Source of the DNA: Fasciolopsis buskii
Lineage: Eukaryota > Platyhelminthes > Trematoda > Plagiorchiida > Fasciolidae
Assembly: GCA_008360955.1 (NCBI GenBank)
Contig: LUCM01004235.1
Coordinates: 1-64,000 of the forward strand
Reading direction: 5' to 3'
DNA: 64,000 nt
Shown here: one piece after another, positions 36,608 through 48,447 of the stretch
Numbering within the stretch: position 1 is the stretch's first letter
How the letters are laid out: each line of letters starts with the position of its first letter
Program-made: the position numbers and the translations under genes
Notes under the pieces: model-generated
Seen by the model: the letters and a program-made list of their open reading frames with translations, nothing else
Told to the model about the DNA's origin: nothing
Databases searched by the model: none

Positions 36608-38469
36608 TGCATCTTGAAGGTTGATGAATAAAAATGAGGATTACTTTAGTGCACACCGACAATTCAGTTTCAACTTCACGAATTCAGATAAAAACATAAG
36701 ACGGAGGTGCACTCGTTTCTCCCTTAGGTCTTACCATTGCAGTTGTGGAATAAGGTGAGGATTTTCAGGCCCTTGGAAGGGAGTATATTGCTAGTATCTG
36801 GCATCACCACAGATATTTGTAATATTTTACGGAACGTCAGCCAGAGTCATGGAGACGAGAGTAATTCGGGAACAGAGATATCTAGAAGACAAGCCGTTCC
36901 TGGATATGTTACGTGATGACCCTCTAGGTTGATCACCTTAGCCACTAGCTCGTCGCGACAAATGATTCAAAAGTCTATGCATTCAATACCAAAGTCGTAT
37001 TTCTACAAGTCAGTAAGGGAATCTCCAAAAGGTATACCATGAGAACTATCATGATATGCACCGCTTACACAACAAAAGTTAAGCGATGATGTGCAGAGCA
37101 AATGTTTCTGCGGAAAAAATTATCCTAAACCGTTTCCGGAAAAAAATGTGAAATTAACCACAATAAACCTCCCATTCAAACGACCGAGATAGATCCGCAT
37201 TTCTATCCGTCACTCTTGGTGGAGACATCTTTGAGGGCGTGATATGCACAGTGTCTCAGTTGGCATATGGAGGTAGTACACAATTCGTTGCTTAGCGAAT
37301 GTTTTGTGCAGATCTTAAACGATTCTCCTTTTACAGGGTAAACGCAAATTGTTAGTTTGGCACCTGTTTCTGCAAGCGCTAATTTGGTTTCAGCTTTGGA
37401 ACGAGCCACTTGGTGTGAACCAGAAGAAAAAATGTGAATGCACACAGAAACATCAATTAACTGACTGGATGAGGGACTGATAACGAATACAATAAAGGCT
37501 GTGGGCCAAAAGAAGTATTTCCTCTGTTGTATCACATAGAAGTGAGCACGCATTGACAACAAAAGTTGTCATTGAAGGTAACCGCAAACTGACTGTTTTG
37601 TCTATATGGACGAACTCTCTCTGGACACTCGGAAGACTGTTTTGAGAATTTTTGTCCACGGGGACCGAAACGTCAGCTCATGTTAACTTCCACCGGTGCT
37701 TGTGTTCTTTCGTTTTCATCTCGTCATGTACCTTGAACTATTAGAAAAAAACAGCTTACGCACGGCGAATGGCACGACGTTGAACGACATCACAACATCG
37801 ACATTAAACGGTTTACACATCAACAGATCGTTCAAAGTGTCAACTGTTGTTTGAACATTAACCGTAGAATTCATTATTCAGCTTGTTAGGAAGTTGTAAA
37901 CTCAACCTATGTCGACTAATCTGACAATCGAATCCTGATGGTTTGTCAGACATATTTGAACTGCAAAGTGAGTACTCTCATCGAAGAGGCTCACCCGATC
38001 ACAGTAATCACTAGCGACCTTTTTGCAATATCTATCTGACTGAATATATGTACCACTTTTCTCATACATCACAAATACCTGAATCAGCACCCACAAAATT
38101 ATGCGGTCGTAACATATTTAGTTCACATGCATTTCACCGTGCGTAATTACCTCATCGAAACCGGAATTGAACCGAGTTAGGACGATTATGGATGAATCTC
38201 GTCTAGTTGGTTACCGAGGCGACTTGCAGACGGTCTGGTAAACACATCACACAAGATCACGTCCATGTTGACCACTGGCCACTCATGGGTCAAAGATTAT
38301 TGCATTGTATTGTGTTATGTCGTTTATTGCGGATAAAAATGTCGTACTTCGGTCAAAAGCCATGGTGAAAAATAAGAAAACAGTTACACTCACCACCTAG
38401 TAAAATGACGAAAATATTATCTAATCAACAGATGGTTTGAACACATAACATTGGTTGCCAGGATTTTGC
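36608..38469. other. No recognisable gene (1.9 kb)
   Basis: A 119-codon minus-strand frame at 37,203-37,562 overlaps another at 37,453-37,659. Both are unassigned. A CR1/L2-like element begins to the right. Confidence 0.3.
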
Positions 38470-39378
38470 CTGAATCGCGATCACGGCTTGTCAAGCCGGG
38501 TGCTAAATAAGAGACCGCGGATTTCCTATAGGTATTGATTCTAGTGGGTGTAGAAGGAAAAGTTGATCTTGTTGAAGCATGGAGGCAGCATTTTGAAAGA
38601 TCTTTGTACAGTGGATGGGAGGGATCTGAAAGTATTTGGTGAGCAAACGTTTCACATGCAGACAGATGATGATCACAAATTGAAGGACAGCTCAGTTAGT
38701 GTTGTGAGAGATACATGGCTAATGTTAGACAGCCTCCGGGGAAGAATTTTTTCTTTACTGAGGAAGCTTGCAGAAACAACTGGAGAACAGTAAAGAAGGA
38801 TTGGAAAAACTTTGATGTACAAACTGGGAGATGGTGCTATGTTTCGCCTTGTATAGTGTCGAGGATTCCTGATTTGAAATGCTAACCCTTGAAAAAGCGA
38901 GACTTTCACTTCAGCCATAACCTTTAGATATTTCAAAGAATCTGCCCTGACGAGTGTTTCAGAGTTGATTAAAGACTGTTCAGATGGGTAGGCTAACCGA
39001 AAGAGAGAATAGACATTCAAAACATTTAGATGTGCTAAGATTTAAACTAGCTTGTGCAGAGAAATCCTAGATAAAAGATAGGTTGCTGGAAAAAGGGTGA
39101 AAGTCATTGTTTCTTGAAACAGCTAGAGAAAGGGAGGCATCATCAGCATACTTAAGCCAACGACAGGTGGAGCTAGTTTGTAAGTCGCTAATGTAGGTAG
39201 AGAAAAGACATGGTGAATAAACGATAACCGGAAGCACGCCTGAGCTGTTAATAAACGGTTCTGAAGACTTACCGCCCTTAGGCCTGCATTAGGTTTGGTT
39301 AGTGAAGCAATCTAACAGCCATACTAAAATGGGTACGAGACAACCTGGGGTTTCCAGTATGTAAAGTAGGATAGGTCA
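38470..39378 (-). mobile_element. CR1/L2-like LINE reverse transcriptase fragment with intact YADD
   Basis: Minus-strand blocks in order from the palindrome edge downward: VWLLDCFTNQTQ (about 39,300-39,340), SSEPFINSSGV, SPCLFSTYISDLQTSS, then LKYADDASLSL with YADD at 39,139-39,150. LNLSTSKCFECLFSLS follows, then FPILLYCSPVVSAS (about 38,790-38,830). The C-terminal part has DPSHPLYKDLSKC and ends near TRINTYRKSAV. This is the same family and orientation as 6,860-7,870 but better preserved. At least two frame changes and stops remain, so it is inactive. Recognisable element sequence ends within about ten bases of the palindrome boundary at 39,379. Confidence 0.8.
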
Positions 39379-40214
39379 CAGCATGACAGTGCCCCTGCGC
39401 TTTCATACTTCTCCTATAAACTCACTATTAAACGAATGTGACACTTGAAGCGCTGTTTCCCCTAAGGTGCTATTTTAGAGCATCAAATCACTGAGCAAAC
39501 TAACAAACTAAATTATCGTTGGTTCACACTCACAAATGACGAAAAGCAATAACAGACAAATCAATAGTACTTCGAGGCTGTGTTCCATTTAGTGATGAGG
39601 TGGGTAGGAATTACTTACAACGAGTTATGAAAATGATAGGCATTTGCATCTCAAAAGTTATGGGGCCAATTTGATAAGAGCAGATCACCGACGTATAACT
39701 GCCTTAAGATATGCCATTTTCTATGGTTTAAAGAGACACTCCATTATCCTAGGTTTAGCAAAAGGCGAATACTCTGTGACTATGATTCCCATAATTGGAT
39801 TCACTAGTCCCAGGATCTTTAGCCCATACGACTGGTAGATATGTACTCCATCCTGAGGACGAGTCAACCTATTCATTTACTTAATTCAATGTGTGTACCC
39901 GAACTTGGCTTTGTCCATTCGGCCATACTTAAACGCCTGGAAGAAAAGGCGAAACAGAAGAACCACGCAGCTGGTTCACTTTCACGTTTTCGGAGAGGAA
40001 ACAGTACATGGTGAAACTAAAGAAGTTAGGTTTCCATAAATAAACCCCAAAAAATAAAACATTTGAGCGAAAGTTGCCAGACTGAACACTCAAGTAAAAT
40101 GATTCGCGTGAAAGTTTAGAACTAATAAGCTGAGTCAGCTCACCTCCCGTTATCACGCAGAAATCCATCCAAATTTATTTCTTACGAACAGATCGTTATC
40201 ATCACGTACTCATA

Positions 40215-40415
40215 ATGCTGAGAAACAATGAAATCGGCAATGAAAATGATGAAATGGATGCACCCAAAAGGAAATTCTGCAAATTTGAAGTTCAGCCCTG
40301 TCATAGAAATTGGACAATAGGATTACTCACATACTGGACGCCATTTTTCTGCCCTGAATTGATCAAAACTAAGATTCCGTTTGAGAATATATGCAAACCC
40401 AAGCAAGTTCTATAA
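40215..40415 (+). CDS. Unassigned small ORF in left arm, 66 aa (second copy 47,411-47,611, minus)
   Basis: An ATG starts 66 codons with an acidic, Asn-rich beginning (MLRNNEIGNENDEMDAPK), a Cys pair (KFCKFEVQPC) and an aromatic middle (TYWTPFFCPE). An identical copy lies in the right arm on the opposite strand. There is no signal peptide and no recognised family. It may be a conserved exon or chance. Confidence 0.2.
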   Translation: MLRNNEIGNENDEMDAPKRKFCKFEVQPCHRNWTIGLLTYWTPFFCPELIKTKIPFENICKPKQVL

Positions 40416-41581
40416 AGCTGCACGCTAAACACCTAGTCCTTATCTGCAACTGACTGGTCCCTACGAAATCGTGTCCTCCTCATCGGTGACCAATACAAGT
40501 TAAAGGTGGCTTTTATATTTTAATTGCTTAACTGATAAACGACAAACAGAAGTAGACTGACAATAGTTTTACCGATTACAGTGAAATGCATACACGTCAC
40601 ATTCTATGCAATTGATCACGATTTTCAAAACGAATTATCGAGCCAGGTTTGTTCAAATGTGGTCATCAATGATAGCCGACGGTGCCTGGTTATTATTTTT
40701 CTTCCGAAAGATTGAACCGTATCATACGTGTTGCGACATAATGTTATTTGTCAGAATAATGTAGTATCTGCCGCATGCAACAAGTAGAATCACATCGACC
40801 TTGTTCAGTGCCAAGCAAGAGCTCAGACATCGTGACTATCAAATGCAATTAGGCTGGAATGTTTTGCATGCATTTCGTTCATTGATCATCTTCTACCTTG
40901 TATTTGTGAATGACAGTATGCAGCCAAGGTTGATTTCACTGGCTGCTGCAGAATTCTGAGATACACACGACAATTTGCAACACAGCTGACCGAATTCTAC
41001 CAGACCCAAATGACAATTGGCTAACAATGTTATTTCATTGAAGTTCTATCATGAACTTAACGTACTTTCATTTGATTTCGTATAATGTAAACTTAACCTA
41101 CGATCTCTCGTTCACCGTTCAAGAAGTTTCATGACATGTCCCAGCGAGGATGCCTCAGTGGATCTGGATGAATAGAAACTAACCAAAAGTTGGAAGATTT
41201 ACTCATAAAATGGAATTAAATGTAAAGCTGATCACAATGACTGAACAATTTATCAATGGTTATTTTGGGGTCTAGGTTGCGCAGCTATAGAGCGCATCAA
41301 CTGTCAATCTAACAACTGTCAATGCAACGGGTGCGCCACATGTGCACGAATGAAAGAATAACCCAATTTACTAATGAAGACTACGATGCCTCTCAGTCAA
41401 TGGCTCCAGGTCAAAGTGAGGATAACTCGGTTGTGTTTCGTGACATCTTCTTGGCGAACCACTCGGGACCATGCTGTCGGAGATCCTTAGGTTCGTTCTG
41501 ACGATGCGCGTTACCGCAATTGCAGGTGAATTAATATGCCAAAAGTGAGTCAAAACGTGACAACGAATTAGATCAACAATA

Positions 41582-41803
41582 TTAATTATATGTTTCGCGT
41601 AGCGGTGAATAAATAAAACTATCCAGAACCACACGACCGGCTTCGCGATTACTGTCATCTGTTAGATATGAGTAGCCGGTAATCCCTCCACACTTGAACA
41701 TCCCTTGTTTGATTCGTAGTTGAATCTCATTTGATTCCCAAAGAATAAGCTCGGATGATGAATTCACATTAGAATAACATAGGGAATTGCTGAAGCCCTT
41801 CAT
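41582..41803 (-). CDS. Unassigned small ORF in left arm, 73 aa (second copy 45,972-46,193, plus)
   Basis: An ATG at 41,803 opens 73 codons (MKGFSNSLCYSNVNSSSE at the start, CGGITGYSYLTDDSNRE in the middle) and overlaps a 95-codon frame at 41,371-41,658. Both frames recur unchanged in the right arm. Unassigned. Confidence 0.2.
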   Translation of the reverse strand: MKGFSNSLCYSNVNSSSELILWESNEIQLRIKQGMFKCGGITGYSYLTDDSNREAGRVVLDSFIYSPLRETYN

Positions 41804-42032
41804 CGGCTGAGTATGGCTAGCCTTCAGAAAGTGGGCATGTGTTCCGAGAGAATGGGGTTTTCATTCTTCATATTATATTTTAAAAGTAGTAAGGTGGTAA
41901 AGCACTGTTTGTCTTTCAGAAATCCTCATCGGGCCAATATAAAACAAGGGAAAAATTTTGGTGGAGTTTCACAGTTTCGATGCACAGTGCAAATTACTGT
42001 ACATCTGTTTCATCCTTGTTAGGCACCATCAG

Positions 42033-42122
42033 TAGTGCTTCCATGGTTTCTTTATGATACGTTCAGCGATCATATCCTATGGTGAATTATTTGATGAAAA
42101 CATTCAATCTCCTACTACTAAA
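42033..42122 (+). repeat. Dispersed repeat copy inside left arm
   Basis: About 90 bp related to 31,101-31,189, with the shared CATTCAATCTCCTACTACTA end. Its mirror image lies at 45,653-45,742. Confidence 0.6.
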
Positions 42123-43274
42123 TTGTACCAATTAATCAAGCTGTGTAGGTCATATGGAAAGCCTTGGTCGTAGTTAGGCTACCTGCAGAGAAGTGATCTA
42201 TCAGTATGGGTCGATCAGGGTGAGGTAGCGGACAGTAACCGTGCAAATTAGTGACGGATAGAATAAAAAATCTTCAGTCACTTGAAAGGGTGTCGAGGTA
42301 AATAATGGCCTGCGCCTGAATTTTCAACCTATTTGCCTTTAAATACAGAACCCACAATTCTGATCATTCGACCATCCGGCTTTGCGGATCAACATATTTC
42401 ATATTTGATATCGTCAGCAAATTGCCATCATTATTTTCTTTTCATAGTCTTCGTTCATCAGTTCGTCCAAGTCCTGAAGTACTTAAACCTTCGCATGTCT
42501 ATGAAGATAAAATACATTCTGTATTTATTTTCCATCTGGTAGAGGATTGTGTTCAGTTGGTAAAGGATTTCGGCAGCCACAACTACCGATGGTCTCTAAG
42601 TCTACCTGGTTCACATTGTTCAACAGTTTATTTTTAGACGTTTGATTGAATCCCCATGTTTTTTACTATTTCTACTGTACGTCACTGGATTTCTTTCCGC
42701 GCGTGATTAAGTGCGTACCTCCAGGACATTGCAGTTCTCCGTGTCATGATTGCCGGATTGGTAAACCGAAGTTTGTTTTATCTGCTTAGATTTACTTCTA
42801 AATGACCAAAACTAATCCGAAAACGTGCAAATCTGTATTAGCTACATTCGTTGTCTGAACGCGTGGGTCTCTAATTCGATGTTCTAATGCCAAGAACCAA
42901 TGCTTTTTCAGCTAACAGTACTGCAACTAAAATAATGTAAAATCGATTGTTAATCCGTGCTTAAAACCACTATTTATAAGAACTAACTTCTTTTCGACTG
43001 TGTGCATTTTGGCACTTCTGAGACCGGTTGCATCAACACTAACATCATATTGCCACTTTGTGCAAATGTGACTGGGTAGAAGGATGGGTGAATCTTGATG
43101 TATGCCATCAACATCAGCAGTGCATTTTTATTTTCGCTCTTTTCACAAAACTACCAAAATCTTTGCCATAGGGATCGGTTGTTGTTGCCGCTCAAGAGTT
43201 GGCTGGCGAATGCAGTGCCGATAAGTTTGATTACATCCTTTATTAGTGAGGAAATGTGCCTCACACGTGAGTTA

Positions 43275-43694
43275 TCAGGTTTCTAAAAGTACGACTTGCG
43301 TCTCTTCAAATAATTCATTGCCTGAGAGAAGATGCAACAATTTGGAATCAACAGGATTTCTAGGAACAACAGATATCAAACATCGAATTGACCGAAACTG
43401 TAAAATATTTGACATTGTCTTTGAGTAGGGGTTCAAAAAAGAACTAAGTGGAATCGGATGAAAGAACGTTCTGAAGAAGAGTAACGCAATGCACGAAAAA
43501 TTGCTGAACCGTAATTGCATTTGTAATTTTTCCCTTGAATGAATGCAAAGCTGGCCGAGATGAGCGCGCATTTTAATAGGACAGGGGCAGAGGTCAATCA
43601 AACACAAAACAGTCGGTAGTAAGGCTGATGCATGTTTCAAATCAACTACAATGATATGCAGACAATCCTCAAAAAGAGGAACAATCAACTGCAA
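43275..43694 (-). CDS. Unassigned open frame in palindrome spacer, 139 codons
   Basis: Open for 139 codons, starting MQLIVPLFEDCLHIIVVDL, with several Cys residues and a hydrophobic CIALLFFRTFF. It lies downstream, on the same strand, of the LINE endonuclease fragment at 43,929-44,440, so it may be more of that element. I see no endonuclease or reverse transcriptase signature in it. Confidence 0.18.
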   Translation of the reverse strand: MQLIVPLFEDCLHIIVVDLKHASALLPTVLCLIDLCPCPIKMRAHLGQLCIHSREKLQMQLRFSNFSCIALLFFRTFFHPIPLSSFLNPYSKTMSNILQFRSIRCLISVVPRNPVDSKLLHLLSGNELFEETQVVLLET

Positions 43695-43928
43695 AAATTG
43701 CCTTAAGAAAGACTACCAACGGTGGACAAAAAGGTGGCGCATTACATCTATCCGCAACGGTGTTTTATTTACATTATATCAATCCCAATCAAAAACCAAT
43801 ATATGGCCCACTGATATTTCGATAAAATCTTTACATCATTTGGTCTAGATATTAACAAATTGGTTACTAATCGCATTGCTTTGGAAATGCAACTTATCAA
43901 CTGGATCAATCACCGCAATTAATGGAGA

Positions 43929-44440
43929 AGAGTCAAAGAAAATGTGATATTGTGTTTCAAGCTAAAACGGGCAATATATAAGTTCGATATGATTGTACTT
44001 GTATGGTGACGAAACCTAGTATGACATTGTGTTACGAAACAGTTAGTTCCGTTTACTGAGAATGTATAAATAAGTTCGGACTTGCCAGACCAAAAGGAGT
44101 TTTTGTAGGTTGCCACATCGCCTCCAGTCTTCTACTTGTCCGAAACTCTGTCCTACCAATGGAGTCTGGAGCTCTCTACCGACACAAGTGAATCAGCTAT
44201 ATCCGGGTTTAGCCAGGTTTGTTTTATGCAGACGACACAAGTGTGAACATGGATTGGTGATTGAGATGTGAGGAACAGATCCGACATTGTCGTAAGCAGA
44301 GAGCGAATGTTGATACTCGACAATGACTGAGTGGACGTCTTGACCGGAAGGGTGCATTCAAGAGCTACCTGCCAGCCAGCACGAGTGCATCTTTTAGATG
44401 AATATATAAATCTTTGAGGTGCAGCAGTGCGTGATCCTCG
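43929..44440 (-). mobile_element. LINE endonuclease N-terminal fragment (copy of 52,255-52,704)
   Basis: The minus strand encodes the start of an AP-type endonuclease of the Jockey/CR1 kind. There is SSINIRSLL (the usual N-x-RSL opening), then TWLNPDIADSLVSV (the usual T-E-T-W-L block, here QTWL), then, after two stops, KTGGDVATYKN (the usual GGGVA-Y-V block). The 450 bp from 43,929 to 44,378 are almost identical to 52,255-52,704 on the plus strand; one residue differs in the compared protein, SQSP/SQSS. Farther upstream similarity persists weakly to about 44,440. Stops and the lost Glu show it is inactive. Confidence 0.8.
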
Positions 44441-45652
44441 TCCACGTTGAGAGACAATCAGGTTTTTAAACATAAGTAATTCCTACCGATTGAGGCTTCA
44501 TACGTAGGGTAAATCGGCTGGTTCACGTTATTTAAATTGACATTTTACTAGTTATTCGACCAATTCCAAGGTAAAGCACATCTTAATTTGATAATGTATC
44601 AGCTGCCTAACTCTAATCTCAAGCGGATACACGAACAAACAAGATTAGCATAAAAAACAGAAAAATCAGCTAAACGTTTTGCTGTTACTAATACTCTAGT
44701 AGACGTCAGGACATGAATGTAACTGATGGAGCTTAGTGTTGATGCAACCGGTCTCAGAAGTGCCAAAATGCACACAGTCGAAAAGAAGTTAGTTCTTATA
44801 AATAGTGGTTTTAAGCACGGATTAACAATCGATTTTACATTATTTTAGTTGCAGTACTGTTAGCTGAAAAAGCATTGGTTCTTGGCATTAGAACATCGAA
44901 TTAGAGACCCACGCGTTCAGACAACGAATGTAGCTAATACAGATTTGCACGTTTTCGGATTAGTTTTGGTCATTTAGAAGTAAATCTAAGCAGATAAAAC
45001 AAACTTCGGTTTACCAATCCGGCAATCATGACACGGAGAACTGCAATGTCCTGGAGGTACGCACTTAATCACGCGCGGAAAGAAATCCAGTGACGTACAG
45101 TAGAAATAGTAAAAAACATGGGGATTCAATCAAACGTCTAAAAATAAACTGTTGAACAATGTGAACCAGGTAGACTTAGAGACCATCGGTAGTTGTGGCT
45201 GCCGAAATCCTTTACCAACTGAACACAATCCTCTACCAGATGGAAAATAAATACAGAATGTATTTTATCTTCATAGACATGCGAAGGTTTAAGTACTTCA
45301 GGACTTGGACGAACTGATGAACGAAGACTATGAAAAGAAAATAATGATGGCAATTTGCTGACGATATCAAATATGAAATATGTTGATCCGCAAAGCCGGA
45401 TGGTCGAATGATCAGAATTGTGGGTTCTGTATTTAAAGGCAAATAGGTTGAAAATTCAGGCGCAGGCCATTATTTACCTCGACACCCTTTCAAGTGACTG
45501 AAGATTTTTTATTCTATCCGTCACTAATTTGCACGGTTACTGTCCGCTACCTCACCCTGATCGACCCATACTGATAGATCACTTCTCTGCAGGTAGCCTA
45601 ACTACGACCAAGGCTTTCCATATGACCTACACAGCTTGATTAATTGGTACAA

Positions 45653-45742
45653 TTTAGTAGTAGGAGATTGAATGTTTTCATCAAATAATTCACCATAGGA
45701 TATGATCGCTGAACGTATCATAAAGAAACCATGGAAGCACTA
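45653..45742 (-). repeat. Dispersed repeat copy inside right arm
   Basis: Mirror of 42,033-42,122 and related to 31,101-31,189. Confidence 0.6.
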
Positions 45743-47044
45743 CTGATGGTGCCTAACAAGGATGAAACAGATGTACAGTAATTTGCACTGTGCATCGAAA
45801 CTGTGAAACTCCACCAAAATTTTTCCCTTGTTTTATATTGGCCCGATGAGGATTTCTGAAAGACAAACAGTGCTTTACCACCTTACTACTTTTAAAATAT
45901 AATATGAAGAATGAAAACCCCATTCTCTCGGAACACATGCCCACTTTCTGAAGGCTAGCCATACTCAGCCGATGAAGGGCTTCAGCAATTCCCTATGTTA
46001 TTCTAATGTGAATTCATCATCCGAGCTTATTCTTTGGGAATCAAATGAGATTCAACTACGAATCAAACAAGGGATGTTCAAGTGTGGAGGGATTACCGGC
46101 TACTCATATCTAACAGATGACAGTAATCGCGAAGCCGGTCGTGTGGTTCTGGATAGTTTTATTTATTCACCGCTACGCGAAACATATAATTAATATTGTT
46201 GATCTAATTCGTTGTCACGTTTTGACTCACTTTTGGCATATTAATTCACCTGCAATTGCGGTAACGCGCATCGTCAGAACGAACCTAAGGATCTCCGACA
46301 GCATGGTCCCGAGTGGTTCGCCAAGAAGATGTCACGAAACACAACCGAGTTATCCTCACTTTGACCTGGAGCCATTGACTGAGAGGCATCGTAGTCTTCA
46401 TTAGTAAATTGGGTTATTCTTTCATTCGTGCACATGTGGCGCACCCGTTGCATTGACAGTTGTTAGATTGACAGTTGATGCGCTCTATAGCTGCGCAACC
46501 TAGACCCCAAAATAACCATTGATAAATTGTTCAGTCATTGTGATCAGCTTTACATTTAATTCCATTTTTATGAGTAAATCTTCCAACTTTTGGTTAGTTT
46601 CTATTCATCCAGATCCACTGAGGCATCCTCGCTGGGACATGTCATGAAACTTCTTGAACGGTGAACGAGAGATCGTAGGTTAAGTTTACATTATACGAAA
46701 TCAAATGAAAGTACGTTAAGTTCATGATAGAACTTCAATGAAATAACATTGTTAGCCAATTGTCATTTGGGTCTGGTAGAATTCGGTCAGCTGTGTTGCA
46801 AATTGTCGTGTGTATCTCAGAATTCTGCAGCAGCCAGTGAAATCAACCTTGGCTGCATACTGTCATTCACAAATACAAGGTAGAAGATGATCAATGAACG
46901 AAATGCATGCAAAACATTCCAGCCTAATTGCATTTGATAGTCACGATGTCTGAGCTCTTGCTTGGCACTGAACAAGGTCGATGTGATTCTACTTGTTGCA
47001 TGCGGCAGATACTACATTATTCTGACAAATAACATTATGTCGCA

Positions 47045-47113
47045 NNNNNNNNNNNNNNNNNNNNNNNNNNNNNNNNNNNNNNNNNNNNNNNNNNNNNNNN
47101 NNNNNNNNNNNNN
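47045..47113. other. Assembly gap, 69 N
   Basis: The only undetermined bases in the window. Sequence on both sides matches the left arm exactly, and the left arm has 19 bases (40,713-40,731) at this place. The gap is therefore probably over-sized rather than a real insertion. Confidence 0.99.
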
Positions 47114-48447
47114 ATCTTTCGGAAGAAAAATAATAACCAGGCACCGTCGGCTATCATTGATGACCACATTTGAACAAACCTGGCTCGATAATTCGTTTTG
47201 AAAATCGTGATCAATTGCATAGAATGTGACGTGTATGCATTTCACTGTAATCGGTAAAACTATTGTCAGTCTACTTCTGTTTGTCGTTTATCAGTTAAGC
47301 AATTAAAATATAAAAGCCACCTTTAACTTGTATTGGTCACCGATGAGGAGGACACGATTTCGTAGGGACCAGTCAGTTGCAGATAAGGACTAGGTGTTTA
47401 GCGTGCAGCTTTATAGAACTTGCTTGGGTTTGCATATATTCTCAAACGGAATCTTAGTTTTGATCAATTCAGGGCAGAAAAATGGCGTCCAGTATGTGAG
47501 TAATCCTATTGTCCAATTTCTATGACAGGGCTGAACTTCAAATTTGCAGAATTTCCTTTTGGGTGCATCCATTTCATCATTTTCATTGCCGATTTCATTG
47601 TTTCTCAGCATTATGAGTACGTGATGATAACGATCTGTTCGTAAGAAATAAATTTGGATGGATTTCTGCGTGATAACGGGAGGTGAGCTGACTCAGCTTA
47701 TTAGTTCTAAACTTTCACGCGAATCATTTTACTTGAGTGTTCAGTCTGGCAACTTTCGCTCAAATGTTTTATTTTTTGGGGTTTATTTATGGAAACCTAA
47801 CTTCTTTAGTTTCACCATGTACTGTTTCCTCTCCGAAAACGTGAAAGTGAACCAGCTGCGTGGTTCTTCTGTTTCGCCTTTTCTTCCAGGCGTTTAAGTA
47901 TGGCCGAATGGACAAAGCCAAGTTCGGGTACACACATTGAATTAAGTAAATGAATAGGTTGACTCGTCCTCAGGATGGAGTACATATCTACCAGTCGTAT
48001 GGGCTAAAGATCCTGGGACTAGTGAATCCAATTATGGGAATCATAGTCACAGAGTATTCGCCTTTTGCTAAACCTAGGATAATGGAGTGTCTCTTTAAAC
48101 CATAGAAAATGGCATATCTTAAGGCAGTTATACGTCGGTGATCTGCTCTTATCAAATTGGCCCCATAACTTTTGAGATGCAAATGCCTATCATTTTCATA
48201 ACTCGTTGTAAGTAATTCCTACCCACCTCATCACTAAATGGAACACAGCCTCGAAGTACTATTGATTTGTCTGTTATTGCTTTTCGTCATTTGTGAGTGT
48301 GAACCAACGATAATTTAGTTTGTTAGTTTGCTCAGTGATTTGATGCTCTAAAATAGCACCTTAGGGGAAACAGCGCTTCAAGTGTCACATTCGTTTAATA
48401 GTGAGTTTATAGGAGAAGTATGAAAGCGCAGGGGCACAATCATGCTG

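Larger units (their letters stand above)
39379..43042 (+). repeat. Left arm of a large near-perfect inverted repeat (3,664 bp)
   Basis: Reverse complement of 44,733-48,447. The inner boundary is exact: 43,042 pairs with 44,733 and the next bases do not match. At the outer edge, pairing is continuous to 39,389/48,437, then a two-base mismatch, then eight more matching bases to 39,379/48,447. In the stretches compared by eye the only difference is one A inserted in the right arm, in ATAAAATGG/ATAAAAATGG near 41,206, plus the gap. No transposase, LTR or known gene is seen inside. Open frames such as 40,215-40,415 and 41,582-41,803 occur in both arms. Confidence 0.97.
43043..44732. other. Spacer of the large inverted repeat (1,690 bp, present once)
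   Basis: Unique to the centre of the palindrome. It contains a LINE endonuclease fragment (43,929-44,440, minus) and an unassigned 139-codon minus-strand frame (43,275-43,694). The plus strand at 43,651-43,848 faintly resembles the region before a Gypsy integrase (RIT-SIRNGVLF), too weakly to call. Confidence 0.85.
44733..48447 (-). repeat. Right arm of the large inverted repeat (3,715 bp, contains gap)
   Basis: Mirror of 39,379-43,042. It is 51 bases longer than the left arm: one inserted A plus a gap written as 69 N where the left arm has 19 bases. All open frames of the left arm recur here on the opposite strand. Confidence 0.97.

Noticed and set aside
38563..38793. 76-codon plus-strand frame as a gene
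   Set aside because: It is antisense to the C-terminal part of the CR1/L2-like reverse transcriptase.
43651..43848. Gypsy-type pol segment before the integrase (SIRNGVLF-like)
   Set aside because: Only a few residues match, no zinc-binding His/Cys motif follows, and the opposite strand is open for longer.
39379..48447. The palindrome as a DNA transposon with long terminal inverted repeats
   Set aside because: No transposase, no flanking target-site duplication and no typical terminal motif were found. The spacer holds only LINE debris.
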